From: Isoetes taiwanensis
Taxonomy: Eukaryota > Streptophyta > Lycopodiopsida > Isoetales > Isoetaceae
DNA: 64,000 nt
Reading direction: 5' to 3'
Assembly (NCBI GenBank): GCA_021234155.1
Contig: JAJEKV010000004.1
Span: forward strand, 15,867,059 to 15,931,058
The notes beneath the pieces were generated by a model. That model saw nothing but the letters and a program-made list of their open reading frames with translations. It searched no databases and was not told the origin of the DNA. Below are positions 48,205-58,725 of the stretch, one piece after another. Position numbers and translations under genes: made by a program. Each line of letters starts with the position of its first letter. The stretch's first letter is position 1.

Positions 48205-48440
48205 CACAGCACGCCTATGGCAAAAATAGCCTCGGTAAAAATTGCCTATGGTAAAAAAAAAAAAAATTAGCCTATGGTTAGAAATAGCGTGTGGTATTGG
48301 CCTATGGTAAAAAACCTTCCCATGGTAAAAAATGCCTATGGCAAAAATAGCATGTGCTAAAAAATATCCTATTCTAAATGTCTATTGTAAAATGGCCTAT
48401 GATAAATGCAAAAAATAAGGCCTATGCTCAATATTGAGAA
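48205..48440. repeat. Imperfect tandem repeat GCCTATGGTAAAAAAT
   Basis: About a dozen units of 13-18 bp with the core CCTATGGTAAAAA, many decayed. It lies directly upstream of the transposase gene on its own (minus) strand and may overlap its promoter. Confidence 0.85.
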
Positions 48441-48689
48441 TGCAAAAAAGGATATGAGACAGATATGGGCGACTGTTTTAGCACCAAGATGCTATAGCAC
48501 CAAAGATCGAAGCACCTGCGCCCTCCCAAACGATATGAGCATACAACGTCTCGTGGCGCAAGATAAATAGCCCTTAGGCTCGTATAAGGATTCGCCCAGG
48601 CGAATCGTTCTTTCAATCGTTCTTTCGTTGGGCATGCGTGATAGCAAAATGTGGGCATTTAAAAAAACTTGGGCATTCAAAAAAAAACT

Positions 48690-49200
48690 TGGGCATTCAA
48701 ATTCGGGGTTCAAAAAAAAACCCGCGATTTAAAAATTGTGGGGCATGGTGGCCCCCAGCCTGACCGATCGCCCACCGATTGGACATACGGGTTCGCTTAA
48801 GCAAACCCGGGCGCCCTGACGCCTGAACCGTCGGCAGACTGCCACCACAGGCCCCGCGCCAGATTTTGACCTGGGGTTCGCCGCAAAGAATCCGCTTGAA
48901 CTCAGGCGCCCGTACCTCGAATCCAGCTGGCCTTGCGCCGGCGACCTGGTTTGGGTTACGCCCGAGGTTCCCGCAAAGAATGCTAATTTCGCCGCCATCG
49001 CCACGTCCCCGGTAATTGGTGGCTATCCTCCGGTTCGCCTGGCGACATTCGCTCCGGCTCGGGCGAACCCTCTTGGCCCCGCCAAACCACGTGGTGCCAA
49101 ATTCCTCCCGCGCATAGGTTTGCACGAAACTTTTAAAACCCGGACTTTGACACCGCGTGAGTTGGGTTTCACTTTTGGGCAAGGATTTGTCAGATGTCTT
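48690..49200 (-). repeat. Right GC-rich terminal region of the MuDR-like element
   Basis: GC-rich block, inverse relative of 38.2-38.75 kb. It contains a near-palindrome GGGTTCGCTTAAGCAAACCC at about 48788-48807; a similar ATTCGCCCAGGCGAAT lies just outside at about 48592-48607. Minus-strand frames of up to 161 codons here are products of GC richness and have no motif. Confidence 0.5.
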
Positions 49201-49204
49201 TTTA

Positions 49205-50468
49205 ATTTGGTATCTGTTTTATAAATGGCACAATACATGTTAACATTCTATCTCCAAAGAGAAAAGGAAAAAAGATTTATTAACGTGCACTAAAGACCAC
49301 AAAGACTTAAAAACTAGTTGCATCATTGACAACAATAAAAAGACTAGTTCTTTTGCTTTTAAGTTTATTATCATCTACAAAATTTTTTGAAGACGAAATG
49401 CTTCACAGGCAAGAATATTCGACAAAAATGAACTTTAAATACTCAAAATGGTCATGAAAACCAAAGACTTCAGATATTCTTCAACGATAAGAATTTTTAA
49501 CCATGAAACATACACAAATACTAAGAATGCAGAGTGAGCGAGATTGAGATTCAAATGTTCAATTCCTAAAAAAAGAAAAACCCAATCATAAACTTACAAG
49601 TACTTAATCAAAAAAGAGTTCGATCATACTTCTTGCAAGCTTTCGCTATTTCCTTCTTGGACTGCAAATTACCTGCGAATCACAATCGACTTCTATGTGA
49701 TTTCTCCCAATAAATCTTGCCGATTAGATCCCCGTGATGACCAATAGGCCCTTTCTATGACAAAAATAGATGCCTCAGAAGGATGAGAGCGTGAGAATAA
49801 ATATGTCGCGTTGGCCGATTTCTCCGCTTAGACTCACCATTAAAATTGTGCCGAATTAGTTCGAACAAAGACAAGCCAATGCCCGACCAAAGCGCATTTA
49901 ACCTCTAACACGTGAAGCATAATGCTTGTATTCTGCAACGAAAAAACTTTGGCGAAGGAACTACCTGAACAGAGGCTGGCGACCATTTCTGACTATGACA
50001 CAGCTCCTCATCCTCTTTATCATGCTCGTCCTGCTTCGTTGAATGATGGGTTTCATCATCGGAATAATCCTTTTTCTTTCTGTACCGAAGTTGTATTTGT
50101 GCTCAGATTCGTGTTTGGGCTTCAGAAGGCTCGATTTGGCCAACAGGAGGGACACACAACTCAGAGTGGTGAAGCTTAGCGGATGATGGGAGATATCTTA
50201 GAGCAGCATCTTCCTCTGCTGCTCTTTAAAACCCTAAAATAACTCTAAAGTGAAACATCTCGATGCTTGCATGTATGGCTTATTAAAAAGAAATAGAAGC
50301 ATAAAAATAAAAGGGGATAAACCATTGGGGATATGGAATTTAGCTAATAAAAATGCGGAGTGCACTCTAGATATACTGATTAGTATGCCCATGAAATCAT
50401 AAACCATGCCAAAAAGCGTATAAAATCACAAAAAAAACCCCTATTATAATGCTAGATATTATTGGCAG
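49205..50468. other. AT-rich stretch, no gene; repeat shared with 18.6 kb
   Basis: Only short frames. The last part (50357-50462) is the dispersed repeat also present at 18610-18735. It ends against the acceptor-like TATTGGCAG that precedes the DUF7869-type exon, so it may be an intron of that gene. Confidence 0.5.
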
Positions 50469-50608
50469 TGGAGAACATTTTTCCAGATGCAGCCTGACAG
50501 ATTTTTGTGTATAATTCATGATAAGATGGACCAACACAAGACTTTCTTGCCAAAGCTAGATCCTTTGCCCAAGTGTTGTCAAAACGCCTTTCAGATGAAA
50601 GTAAGTCC
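50469..50608 (+). pseudogene. DUF7869-type gene copy B, part upstream of the copia insertion
   Basis: After an acceptor-like TTGGCAG the frame reads FQMQPDRFLCIIHDKMDQHK, then TFLPKLDPLPKCCQNAFQMK up to the insertion point. IHDKMDQ-KT-LP corresponds to the family motif IDGMDQ-KT, seen also in copy A. Joining this frame across the copia element, using one copy of AGTCC, continues directly as VSPAGVLTHGHG on the other side, so the two halves were one exon. More upstream exons are not visible in the preceding kilobase. Confidence 0.8.
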
Positions 50609-51163
50609 TGATAGAAATTGATCAAAATATATATTCTTAATTCAAATGTCTAGCAAGATTACTTAGCAAGTAATAAGGGAGCCAAAATATGGTCACTAAT
50701 CCCTTAAAACTGATTAATCATAGTTCAGTCAATCTGTAACATAGTTACTATGCCCAACACGCTTCCTGACCGCACCCTTCACCGTCCACACTCATCTATA
50801 TGTATCCAACTGTCACCAAAATCCGACGGTTCAGGTATTGATATACTTTCCAAAAATATCATACAGGTGTCAATCATTGTCTTTGAATTGTTGAAACCTA
50901 ACCGGGTTTCATACGTTTCTTTTTTCACGCATATTTTATACCTGGGTGGAAATCGTATGGGGGCTGATAGACTTTTAATCGCTTTAAAATTCAATTCTAC
51001 GCACCTCAAAGTAAGGCAGGCCCCTTTTTTTCATTTGATAGTCTTCACTTACATTCACACCCACCGCTTCTCATGAATGCATGTACAACTCATAACCCAT
51101 CGCCCTTTGCTTCTCATAGGTAGAGTTCTATGATTTACCGCGACTTATATGCTGAAATCTTTC
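50609..51163 (-). mobile_element. Copia 3' LTR
   Basis: Starts (on the plus strand) TGATAGAAATTGATC and matches 55405-55970 over its length. It lacks a 16-bp segment that the other LTR has near 55457-55472 (ATCATTAACAACTTG region). The inner boundary is set by the polypurine tract. Confidence 0.93.
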
Positions 51164-51174
51164 CTCCTCCTTCA
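51164..51174 (-). promoter_or_regulatory. Copia polypurine tract
   Basis: On the minus strand GAAGGAGGAGG lies directly before the 3' LTR, the expected place of the plus-strand primer. Confidence 0.75.
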
Positions 51175-51199
51175 CTTATAAATCCGCTACATTCAATTG

Positions 51200-54062
51200 C
51201 TCTCCCCGAATTTTACAAATTTTACCTCGACAATGCTTTTGTAAACACATCCGCTACTTGACTATTGGTTTCCACATATCTCATTTGTATGAGGTTCTTC
51301 TCTGCTAAATCTCGTTATGAAGTGCATACTTAGTTCAATGTGTTTGGTTACGTCATGGAATCTTGGATTTTTACAATTGCTATGCAACTCATTTGTCGGT
51401 CCATATTTACGTAGGATCTTTTTGCATACATCCTAACTCATCCAACAATCTTCTTAACCAAACTAATTCTCTTGGCTAAGGATGATGCGGCATATTCTAC
51501 GCTTCACCAACTCATTGCCACTGCTGCTTGTTTCTTGCACCTCCAGGTTATGACACCTCCTCCTATATATATAGCATAGCTAGAAGTAGATTTCCTTGTA
51601 TGCAGATCTCCTCCCCAATCTGCATCACTATAACAAGTCATAGTTAGGTTTTCTGAATCAAAACATATACCATGAGTTTGTGTTCCCTTTAGATATTTGA
51701 GAACTCGCTTGGCTGCCTCCCAATGTTCTTTAGTAGCATCATGATTCCTTCTGCTCAAGATATTTACAGCATAGGCAATGTCAGGTCGTGTGCTGTTTGC
51801 CAGAAAGAGTAAGCACCCTATCAATGCTCTATATGGTACATTTTCCATTTTATTTTCTTCATCTTTTGAGACGTTGCGAACATCAGTTAGTCTATGCCCT
51901 GTTGTCATTGGAATTTTGGATGGCTTTGCCTCAACTAGCTTGAACCTTTTAAGCATATTCTCTATATGTGTTCTTTGATGCAATTTTATCCATTTCTGCT
52001 TCCTATCTCTGATAACCTCAATTCCAAGAAACTTTCTCAGTTCACCCCAGATCCGACATTTGAAACCTTGACTTCAAAATGCTTTTTGCACCCCAGTTGA
52101 GGATTTTCAAAGAATTTGCAATCATGATACAATCATCCACATATAAAGCTATAATGCAATATTCTCCATCTTCTTCAAATCTATAGAGATTTCCATCATT
52201 ATGTAACTTTTCAAAGCCCTGTTCTTGTAAGAAACCATTTATACATAAGTACCATTCTCTTGGTGACTGTTTTAGCCCATAGATTTGCCTATTGAGTTTC
52301 CGGACCATATCCTTGCCATGTGAATATCCCCGGAGCTTGTTTCATATAAGCCTCCTCCTCAAGTGTGGCATTTAAGAATCTTCTTCACATCCATGTGATG
52401 CAGCTCTAAATTTAATGCATTTGCCATAGCAAGCAAAACTCTAATGCTCGTGAGCTTGACTATAGGAGAATAGGTTTCATCATAATCTCTTCCCTTTTTC
52501 TGTGTGTAACCTTGAGCAACCAGCCTTGCCTTAAATTTCTTCTTGCCATCGAGGTTTACTTTTACTTTGTACAACCACTTGCTTCCAATTACATTCTGTT
52601 TGTTATCAGCCTTGACAAGGTCATAAGTTTTAGTTTCTTCAAAAGATTTGAGTTCATCATTCATGGCAGCTATCCACTTATCTTTGTTCAGACTTTGTAG
52701 AGCATCTTCAAAATTTTGAGGAATGGTTTCATCTTCTAAAATAGCCATAATCTGCTCTGGCTCAAACGCAACATGTCTTCTACTTTTCCCTGACTCATCT
52801 CTACCATATAATTTTCCCTCCTCTAGTTTAGCTTCCTCTACTAATTTTTCTGCCTGAGTTTTCCTTTTCCTTTTTTCCATATGATGACCAATCGACTCCT
52901 GACCTTCTGTCTGCACTTCTGGAGTCTCCATTTCAGGTTGCATTGTTGAACTCTCCATTTTCGCTGTACTCAAGTCCTGCTTTTCTTCTTCATAATCATC
53001 TGCGTCATCTAAATCAAACATAGGCATCTCTGGTCTTGTTGTGACAATTTTGGTTCCCTTTTTGTATCTATCTTTATAAAGTATGTGCTCATTAAATAAG
53101 ACATCTCTGCTGACCAATACAGTCTTTGATTCTGGGACATATATTCTATATCCTTTAGAATGCTCATCATAGCCTACAAGAAATCCAACTTCAGCCTTGT
53201 TGTCTAATTTCTTTCTCAATTCAGTAGGAACATGTGCATAAACTAAACATCCAAAAGCTTTTAGCTTCTCATAGTTTATATTTTTATCTGGATTCCATAT
53301 AGCATCGGGGATGTTTCCCTTTAAACTTGCTGTAGGCAGCATGTTTTGTATTAACACAGCAGTTTGTAACGCCTCTTCCCAAAGCGTGTTGGGCAGACCA
53401 CTTCCTTTTATCATGGCTCTGACTGCATCCATTAAGGTCCTGTTCTTTCTCTCTGAGACCCCATTTTGCTGAGGAGAGTATCTGCAGGTTAGCTGTCTTT
53501 TAATTCCATGAGCAACACAAAACTGTTTGAATTGTTTTGCAAGGTATTCACCTCCTCTATCAGACCTAATGCATTTGAGTTTGAGATTGGTTTCTCTCTC
53601 CATCTCAGCTACATATTGTTTAAATGCACTCAAAGCTTGAGATTTTCTTGTCAAACAATATGTCTTACATTTTCTGCTATAGTCATCTGTAAATGTTATA
53701 AAGTATCTTTTGTTGGTTCTGCTTTGCACATTTAATGGGCCACATAGATCAGAATGTACCAACTCAAGGGTTTGCTGAGCCCTTGTTTTACTTTTAGAAA
53801 ATGGCAACCTGTTTAATTTGCCCAATGCACATCCTTCACAAATAAATTCATTTGCCTCACTGTCATGATAATTTATGTAGCCTTGCTTTAATAACCATTT
53901 CAGATTCTTACGATTTGTGTGTGCCAATCTTTTGTGCCATAGATCTACACTCTCTTCTTGAATTGAATTTATGCTATGATGCATAACATTATCCATCTCA
54001 AATAAATTGCCAACTCTTTTAGCAAAAAACTTCAATTCATTATTCAAGAACACATTACATTT
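51200..54062 (-). pseudogene. Copia pol: integrase, reverse transcriptase, RNase H
   Basis: A 564-codon frame (54053-52359) holds the pre-integrase zinc region (WHKRLAHTN, CEGCALGK), the integrase core with LVHSDLCGP (Asp near 53749), IRSDRGGEY (53541-53572) and NGVSERKNR (53440-53466), so D, D and E are intact, and the first part of the reverse transcriptase (WIAAMNDEL to MDVKK). After a frame change 52308-52042 gives GLKQSPREWY and LYVDDCIMIA, with the catalytic YVDD at 52132-52143. After another, 51983-51504 gives RNase H with YSDADWGGD (51605-51627) and RKSTSSYAIYIGGG; the tail runs to ADVFTKALS near 51.23 kb. All catalytic residues I can check are kept, but the polyprotein needs at least three frame corrections. 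Confidence 0.93.
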
Positions 54063-54119
54063 ATCTCCTTCAAAAACAACTCAGATCCCCAAATCACAAA
54101 AAGTCGACCGGACAGAAAA

Positions 54120-54365
54120 TTAAATTTCGATTATAGGTGGTACACACAAAACATCTTCTATGTTCACAACATTGCCTTCAAGATCTTCTAGCTGCAACAA
54201 GCCCCTTCCTTTTACTTCTTGAAGTGCTCCATTTCCAACTTGGATTTTCCTGGAGCTTGTAGTTGATATATTCTTCAACAGCTCAGTAGATTGGACTACT
54301 GATCTTTCAGCTCCACTATCAACTATCAAGTGATCAGATTTATTAGTGCCTATGCTTTCATGCAC
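54120..54365 (-). pseudogene. Copia aspartic protease segment
   Basis: HLIVDSGAERSVV carries the D-S-G-A active site (54306-54323), followed by GNGALQEVKGRGLLQLED and a VLCVPPI end. The frame is open over 81 codons but shifted against both gag and integrase, with a stop-rich gap of about 60 bp before the integrase frame. Confidence 0.88.
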
Positions 54366-54442
54366 AACAGCAAATTCAACATTTACCTCATCTTCGTCTA
54401 CTTCCTCAGTAACTCCTTTTGCATTAGCCTCCTCTTCTTGCG

Positions 54443-55385
54443 TTACATATGCTTTCTCATAGCCTCGACCCCCTTCCTTCTCCCGATGGCCTCGCTAGAT
54501 TCTCCTCTTCCCTTAGATTTTCCATAACCCTTTGGTGTTGGACACTTTGAAGCAGCGTGGCCTCTCCCTCCACAAGTATAACAATTAAATTCTTTCTTAA
54601 GCTTAGGACATTCATTCTTATAGTGTCCTGACTCATGGCAGTTATAGCACACAATTTTTTCTTTCTTTTTAACAAACAAGACTTCAGGAGTGTCTTCATT
54701 TTGACTTTGCCTTAAGATTTTCTTCTGTTCCCATTCAGTTCTTAAGGTAGTTTCAGCTTCTTCCCTAGTCTTGCATGAATTCCTAATGAACAAAGCCAAT
54801 GTCTCATTGTCACCTATGGCTCTTGATATTTGCAACACCTGACTCCTTTCAGATATTACAACTCCAGCACCACATAGATCAACTATCAAGTTGTCAAATT
54901 TATTAAAAAACTCTCCCACCTCTTCATCTTCTCTTAATTTTAAGCCTCTTAATTCATTTTCAAGAAGATCTATCTGAGAGAAAGTTTTTTCCTCATAATG
55001 TTTCAACAAAAACTTCCACATATCTCTAGGTCCAAGAGATCTAAGCTTAAGGCGAATGGAAGGACTTACCTTGCATGAAATGATCCCTTGTGCCTCTTTA
55101 GCCTTGACTTGTAGAGACTTCCCACCAGTTGAACTGCTAACTCCTCCTGCTGTATCAGCTGCGGTGGACTTTGCAGACTGTTCTATAAGTTCAAATGCAG
55201 ACCGGGACTCCGGACACACTCAAGACTCCTGCTTGTGCACTTACAGTTCCATTTGGATCTACCAAATCCCAGAGGTCTTCCACCTCCAACACATATTTGA
55301 TGGCATCCTTCCAAACCTGGAATCCTGGGCCACCTTTATACACATCTATTGTGTTCAATAAGCTTGCTGCAAATCTACTAGACAT
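54443..55385 (-). pseudogene. Copia gag with two zinc knuckles
   Basis: Starts with the ATG at 55385 (MSSRFAASLLNTIDVYKG), seven bases after the primer site, and runs to about 55205 where one base loss moves it to the 55219-54443 frame. That part contains the capsid-like SIRLKLRSLGPRDMWKFLL, ELRGLKLREDEEVGEF-NKF and two CCHC knuckles: CYNCHESGHYKNEC (54608-54651) and CYTCGGRGHAASKC (54541-54584). Many copia gags have one knuckle; two adjacent ones are less common. Gag packages the RNA in virus-like particles. Confidence 0.9.
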
Positions 55386-55391
55386 GTTGTA

Positions 55392-55403
55392 GCTCTGATA
55401 CCA
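55392..55403 (-). promoter_or_regulatory. Copia primer-binding site
   Basis: On the minus strand TGGTATCAGAGC, an exact complement to the 3' end of plant initiator tRNA-Met, one base inside the 5' LTR end. Confidence 0.95.
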
Positions 55404-55404
55404 C

Positions 55405-55970
55405 TGATAGAAATTGATCAAAATATATATTCTTAATTCAAATGTCTAGCAAGATTTATCATTAACAACTTGACTTAGCAAGTAATAAGGGAGCCAAAAT
55501 ATGGTCACTAATCCCTTAAAACTGATTAATCATAGTTCAGTCAATCTGTAACATAGTTACTATGCCCAACACGCTTCCTGACCGCACCCTTCACCGTCCA
55601 CACTCATCTATATGTATCCAACTGTCACCAAAATCCGACGGTTCAGGTATTGATATACTTTCCAAAAATATCATACAGGTGTCAATCATTGTCTTTGAAT
55701 TGTTGAAACCTAACCGGGTTTCATACGTATTCTTTTCACGCGTATTTTATACGGCGGAAATCGTATGGGGCGCTGATAGACTTTAATCGCTTTAAAATTC
55801 AATTCTACGCACCTCAAAGTAAGGCAGCGCCCCTTTTTCATTTTGATAGTCTTCACTTACATTCACTGCCACTGCTTCTCATGAATGCATGTACAACTCA
55901 TAACCTACTGCCACTGCTTCTCATAGGTAGAGTTCTATGATTTACACGACTTATATGCTGAAACCTTTCA
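55405..55970 (-). mobile_element. Copia 5' LTR
   Basis: TG...CA ended, 566 bp, matching the LTR at 50609-51163. AGTCC follows immediately at 55971-55975, identical to the five bases before the other LTR. Confidence 0.95.
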
Positions 55971-57494
55971 AGTCCGGCAGGTGTCTTGACACATGGGCAT
56001 GGAACTGGCACCTATGGTCATTTTGTGCTTGATCTATGGAGGGATGATCCAAATTTCCATGTAAGTTCTATTTTCAAGTGCTTGAGAACACTAGAGAGAG
56101 GATCGATAGAAGGGAGGAGGTATTCTCCCTCAGCCCCCATTTTAATGAGGCTTTGATGGATGATCAACCACTCTGTTACCAAAGGCAGATAAAGGAGCTT
56201 ACATCCAAGGTATCAAAAGAGACAAGGAGGACTTGGGATGACTTCCCTTTACTTGAAAAACAACTGTCAGAGGAGCTATGTGTTCAATTGGACAACTGTT
56301 GGAAAAAATACAAGAATAGATGGATGTTTGGGGCAATGTCTACTTGACAGCAGTGGGAGTATTCAAGATTGTGAAGGTGGAGTTCATGATCGTTGGGCAT
56401 ACGCATGATGATATAGATGCATTCTTTGGAACTTTCTATACCAAGCTCAAGAGAGAAAACGTGACTAGTCTCCCTGAACTAATGGATGTGTTTGAGAGCT
56501 CCATCGACCCCAACCCAATGGCTTTCTTGATGGATGATGTTGCAGATTGGAAATCATTTGTCGAGGGATACTTGCTAGATGGTAAGGATCAGTGACAGGA
56601 CACACAAAACCACTTCAGTTCAAGTTTTGGGTCAGGGATGGAATACCGATCATGCAATATAAGTGGAGATCAGGTGATAAGTTGTGGATGCCTGTACAAG
56701 GAATCGAGTTGTGGAAAAGGGGGGCTACAGGTGAAGTTCTTATTCCTAGAGGGCAGCCAAAACCACTTCCTTCCTTCAAGACTGTTAAAGACTCTAGCCA
56801 ACTAGTGAAGGGCATCAAGGATTATATAACGCACTGGGATGATGTTCGAAATGGAAAGCACACCTCCACTCTGAAGAAAAATCACATGGACTCCCTAATC
56901 AATTATTCGGAGAAAGTTGTGACATGCTTAGAAATAGAACAACCATGCGAGGGGGAGCTGAGAGACGGGTTCTTACCAGAGTCTAGATGGGAGGGTTCTC
57001 ATGGAGCAAGCCCATCTAAGAAAGTTGACTTGGGTCCTAACAATGGCTCCAAGTGGTTTGTGGGAAGCAAAGCCTCAAAGCCGAAGTGGTTTGATCTTCC
57101 TGAGTGGGATCCTTTTGAGGACATCAAGGAAGGATATTTTGTGCTAGTAAGACCTGACGATGAAGATGGTCCAATTTGGTTAGGGGTGGCACTCTCTGAT
57201 GTTACCACCACCATGCCTGATGGAGAGGAGCTGCACCCTGGATTCCAGGTCCAATATTGGGAGCCCGTTGGAAGGCACAAGAGGGGCAACTTGAAGGAGC
57301 AATACACTGACTGCTGGGAGAAGAAGTGGAGGACAAATCGTGTTGATCCTGAAAGGAGGGAATTGGTGGAGTGTGTGGTATGGTCATATCCAACTTGTCA
57401 CATTTCAAAGGACAAGACCCACAAGATCCCTAAAAAGGAGATGTACAAAGCCATGAGCAACCTCCATGCTATAGCACTATATGAGGGTAGATAA
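55971..57494 (+). pseudogene. DUF7869-type gene copy B, part downstream of the copia insertion
   Basis: Continues the exon interrupted at 50608: AGVLTHGHGTGTYGHF and LDLWRDDPNFH, then, with a one-base shift near 56078, a helical segment to LCVQLDNCWKKYKNR (56285-56323), another shift, VKVEFMIVGHTHDDIDAFFG (56372-56431) and TSLPELMDVFESS, and a third shift near 56592. From there 300 codons run without a break to the stop at 57494: FKFWVRDGIPIMQYKW, WFDLPEWDPFEDI, GPIWLGVALSD, VQYWEPVGR and a C-terminal WSYPTCHISKDKTHKIPKK region. The motif series QLDN..K-KN and VGHTHDDID is the family signature. Function unknown; the Asp/His-rich motifs could form a metal site, which is inference. Only three indels and the copia insertion separate it from an intact gene. 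Confidence 0.8.
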
Positions 57495-58260
57495 AATTGA
57501 GAAGCTTGAACACTTTCTCAACTCGTGGCTTGTAATATTTATGAAGAAGATAAGTGACCCAGTTCTTGGTGTATGATGTGTAATTCTATACATGCATTCA
57601 ATTCAATAATTTTTTTTTTTAGTATGAGTTCCATTTTCAGTTTGAGACCCAAACGTCAGGATCTGACCCACTTTAATTAAGTGCGACTTGTAGATTTTAA
57701 GGCAATAATGGTGATAATTATTTTCAAATAACATAGATTTTGGTTTGCTTGGGGCTCAAACTGACTGCTTCAGGCTTCAAACTAGATCTCCGCTCCAGTG
57801 ACCAAAGATTCATCCGCGACCAACGATTCATCATCTGCGACCAATGTTGCTCAGGGAGCAACAAGGGCAGAGCCACAGGGGTCACAATGTTGTGGTCCGA
57901 GACCTTTTTGGAAAAGCAAGAGAGAATTTCATTGAGTGGCTTTGTCCTTTCCAGGATGAAGTTTCATGCTCTGGCGCATACTACTAGGTCAATTCCTCTT
58001 AGTACTCAGCGCCCCAATAGTTCATATATTGTGATTTGCAGTGGAAGATGCATTGACGAGAGACGTTACTCTGCCAGAGAATGGAGTCGAAGGGCATCTC
58101 GCTCTATATAGATCATGATCTCACCCTGCTGCAACAGGAATCCCCAGGGGTGCTGCTACTACCGCCAATGCCCCTGTTGTTCCAGCACCATCACAGGATG
58201 CTGCCCTGTGCTGCTAATATTCTAACTCCATGGCTTGTACCAAATACCAAATAGGGATTG
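57495..58260. other. No gene recognised; downstream of DUF7869-type copy B
   Basis: AT-rich after the stop, with an AATAAT-T(12) stretch near 57605. The frame 57740-58111 has no recognisable motif. Confidence 0.45.
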
Positions 58261-58264
58261 TACT

Positions 58265-58725
58265 TGCATATGGTCTCTTGGAACTCTCGGGGTTTTCATG
58301 GTAGGTGAAGAATAGTTTGAACTCCATAGCTAGGGATATGGATTTTATCTTTCTTATAAAAACCTAGAAAATTGTTTGGAGGCTACTGGACCTGTCGGGC
58401 TATCAGCACCGCTCGTTGTTCAATGAGTGTACTGGCAAATGGGGGGGCATGGTAGCATAGCTTGCTACTATCGGACTGCCTTGGCACCTTCAATATTCCT
58501 CTAAAAGACGGACAAGGCATAATCATTACATATGGGTCCGAGTGCAAAATTGCAATGGGCACTCCTTTTGTGGCTGTTACTTCCTATATACAGACTTAAA
58601 CTTCTATCATCGCCACTCAGATGTGTATGTCGATCTATATGATGACATACAACAATACAGATAGTTGGGGCATGTAATATTAGTTGCAGACTTCAATGCA
58701 CGCACTCATGAAGTGTAGGAAATAC
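58265..58725 (+). pseudogene. LINE-type endonuclease (EEP) remnant
   Basis: In changing plus frames: SWNSRGFHG-like (58272-58300), a DMDFI segment (58337), LSGYQHRSLFNECTGKWGG (58395-58450), then a last block ending SDVYVDLYDDIQQYRQLG and HVILVADFNARTHE (58617-58715). The first and last blocks correspond to the N-terminal (N-x-RG) and GDFN motifs of the endonuclease/exonuclease/phosphatase domain used by LINE retrotransposons to nick target DNA; here GDFN reads ADFN. No reverse transcriptase follows, so only a fragment is present. Confidence 0.6.

Larger units (their letters stand above)
42288..48207 (-). pseudogene. MULE transposase with SWIM zinc finger, minus strand, broken
   Basis: Reading leftwards: an acidic N-terminal region (48153-48010, EEVDTDDFGESISDENDSD); a DNA-binding-type block (47735-47034) with YVEFWRQL and CHRW; a GHDPFTNAEDWSMP segment; VIYRFTMSQEDVWQLAYRQ (46970-46890); the catalytic core 46625-46182 with WAMDSTFCTNLWKFPLYG (first Asp), GFPVFYMLCSVEADEGHQ and RPRSITIDIS (second Asp region); VLACWFHAKRAWQKYLLP (46160-46100, the C-x2-H block); then, after a 2.5-kb gap, NHNWLNGAAWDGKW, FNHADVDTTNYVEA (43240-43200) and a SWIM-type zinc finger YCDCPCP...VCKH (42790-42745). 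MULE transposases cut and paste Mutator-like elements; the SWIM finger is typical of them. Several frameshifts disrupt it, though codon use and domain order are well kept. The C-terminal 180 residues are Pro/Ala/Arg-rich. Confidence 0.8.
38220..49200. mobile_element. Probable MuDR-like transposon, ~11 kb
   Basis: Three observations together: a MULE-type transposase gene on the minus strand (48207 to 42288); an unrelated gene-like region on the plus strand (39640-42193) that converges on it with under 100 bp between; and GC-rich flanks at 38.2-38.75 and 48.7-49.2 kb that are related in opposite orientation (for example 38494-38542 against the complement of 48841-48880, sharing GGTCAAAATC/TGTCAAATCG and GTGGTGGCAG). 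Maize MuDR has the same plan: long terminal inverted repeats and two convergent genes. The ends and a 9-bp target duplication could not be fixed. Confidence 0.5.
50609..55970 (-). mobile_element. Ty1/copia retrotransposon, near full length, 5.36 kb
   Basis: Two LTRs (50609-51163 and 55405-55970), primer site, polypurine tract and all domains in copia order on the minus strand: gag, protease, integrase, reverse transcriptase, RNase H. Integrase before reverse transcriptase defines the superfamily. Direct repeats AGTCC at 50604-50608 and 55971-55975 are the target duplication. LTRs differ by few substitutions and a 16-bp indel, so the insertion is relatively young; nevertheless the reading frame is broken at about four places. 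It sits inside the DUF7869-type gene. Confidence 0.95.

Noticed and set aside
48697-49182. 161-codon minus-strand gene
   Set aside because: Lies in the GC-rich terminal region related to 38.2-38.75 kb; no motif and the counterpart flank has no equivalent frame.
50604-50621. Intron donor AAAGTAAGT at the copia junction
   Set aside because: ATGAAA-GTAAGT resembles a donor, but joining the two flanks at the target duplication gives a continuous family-conserved frame, so this is exon sequence at the insertion site.
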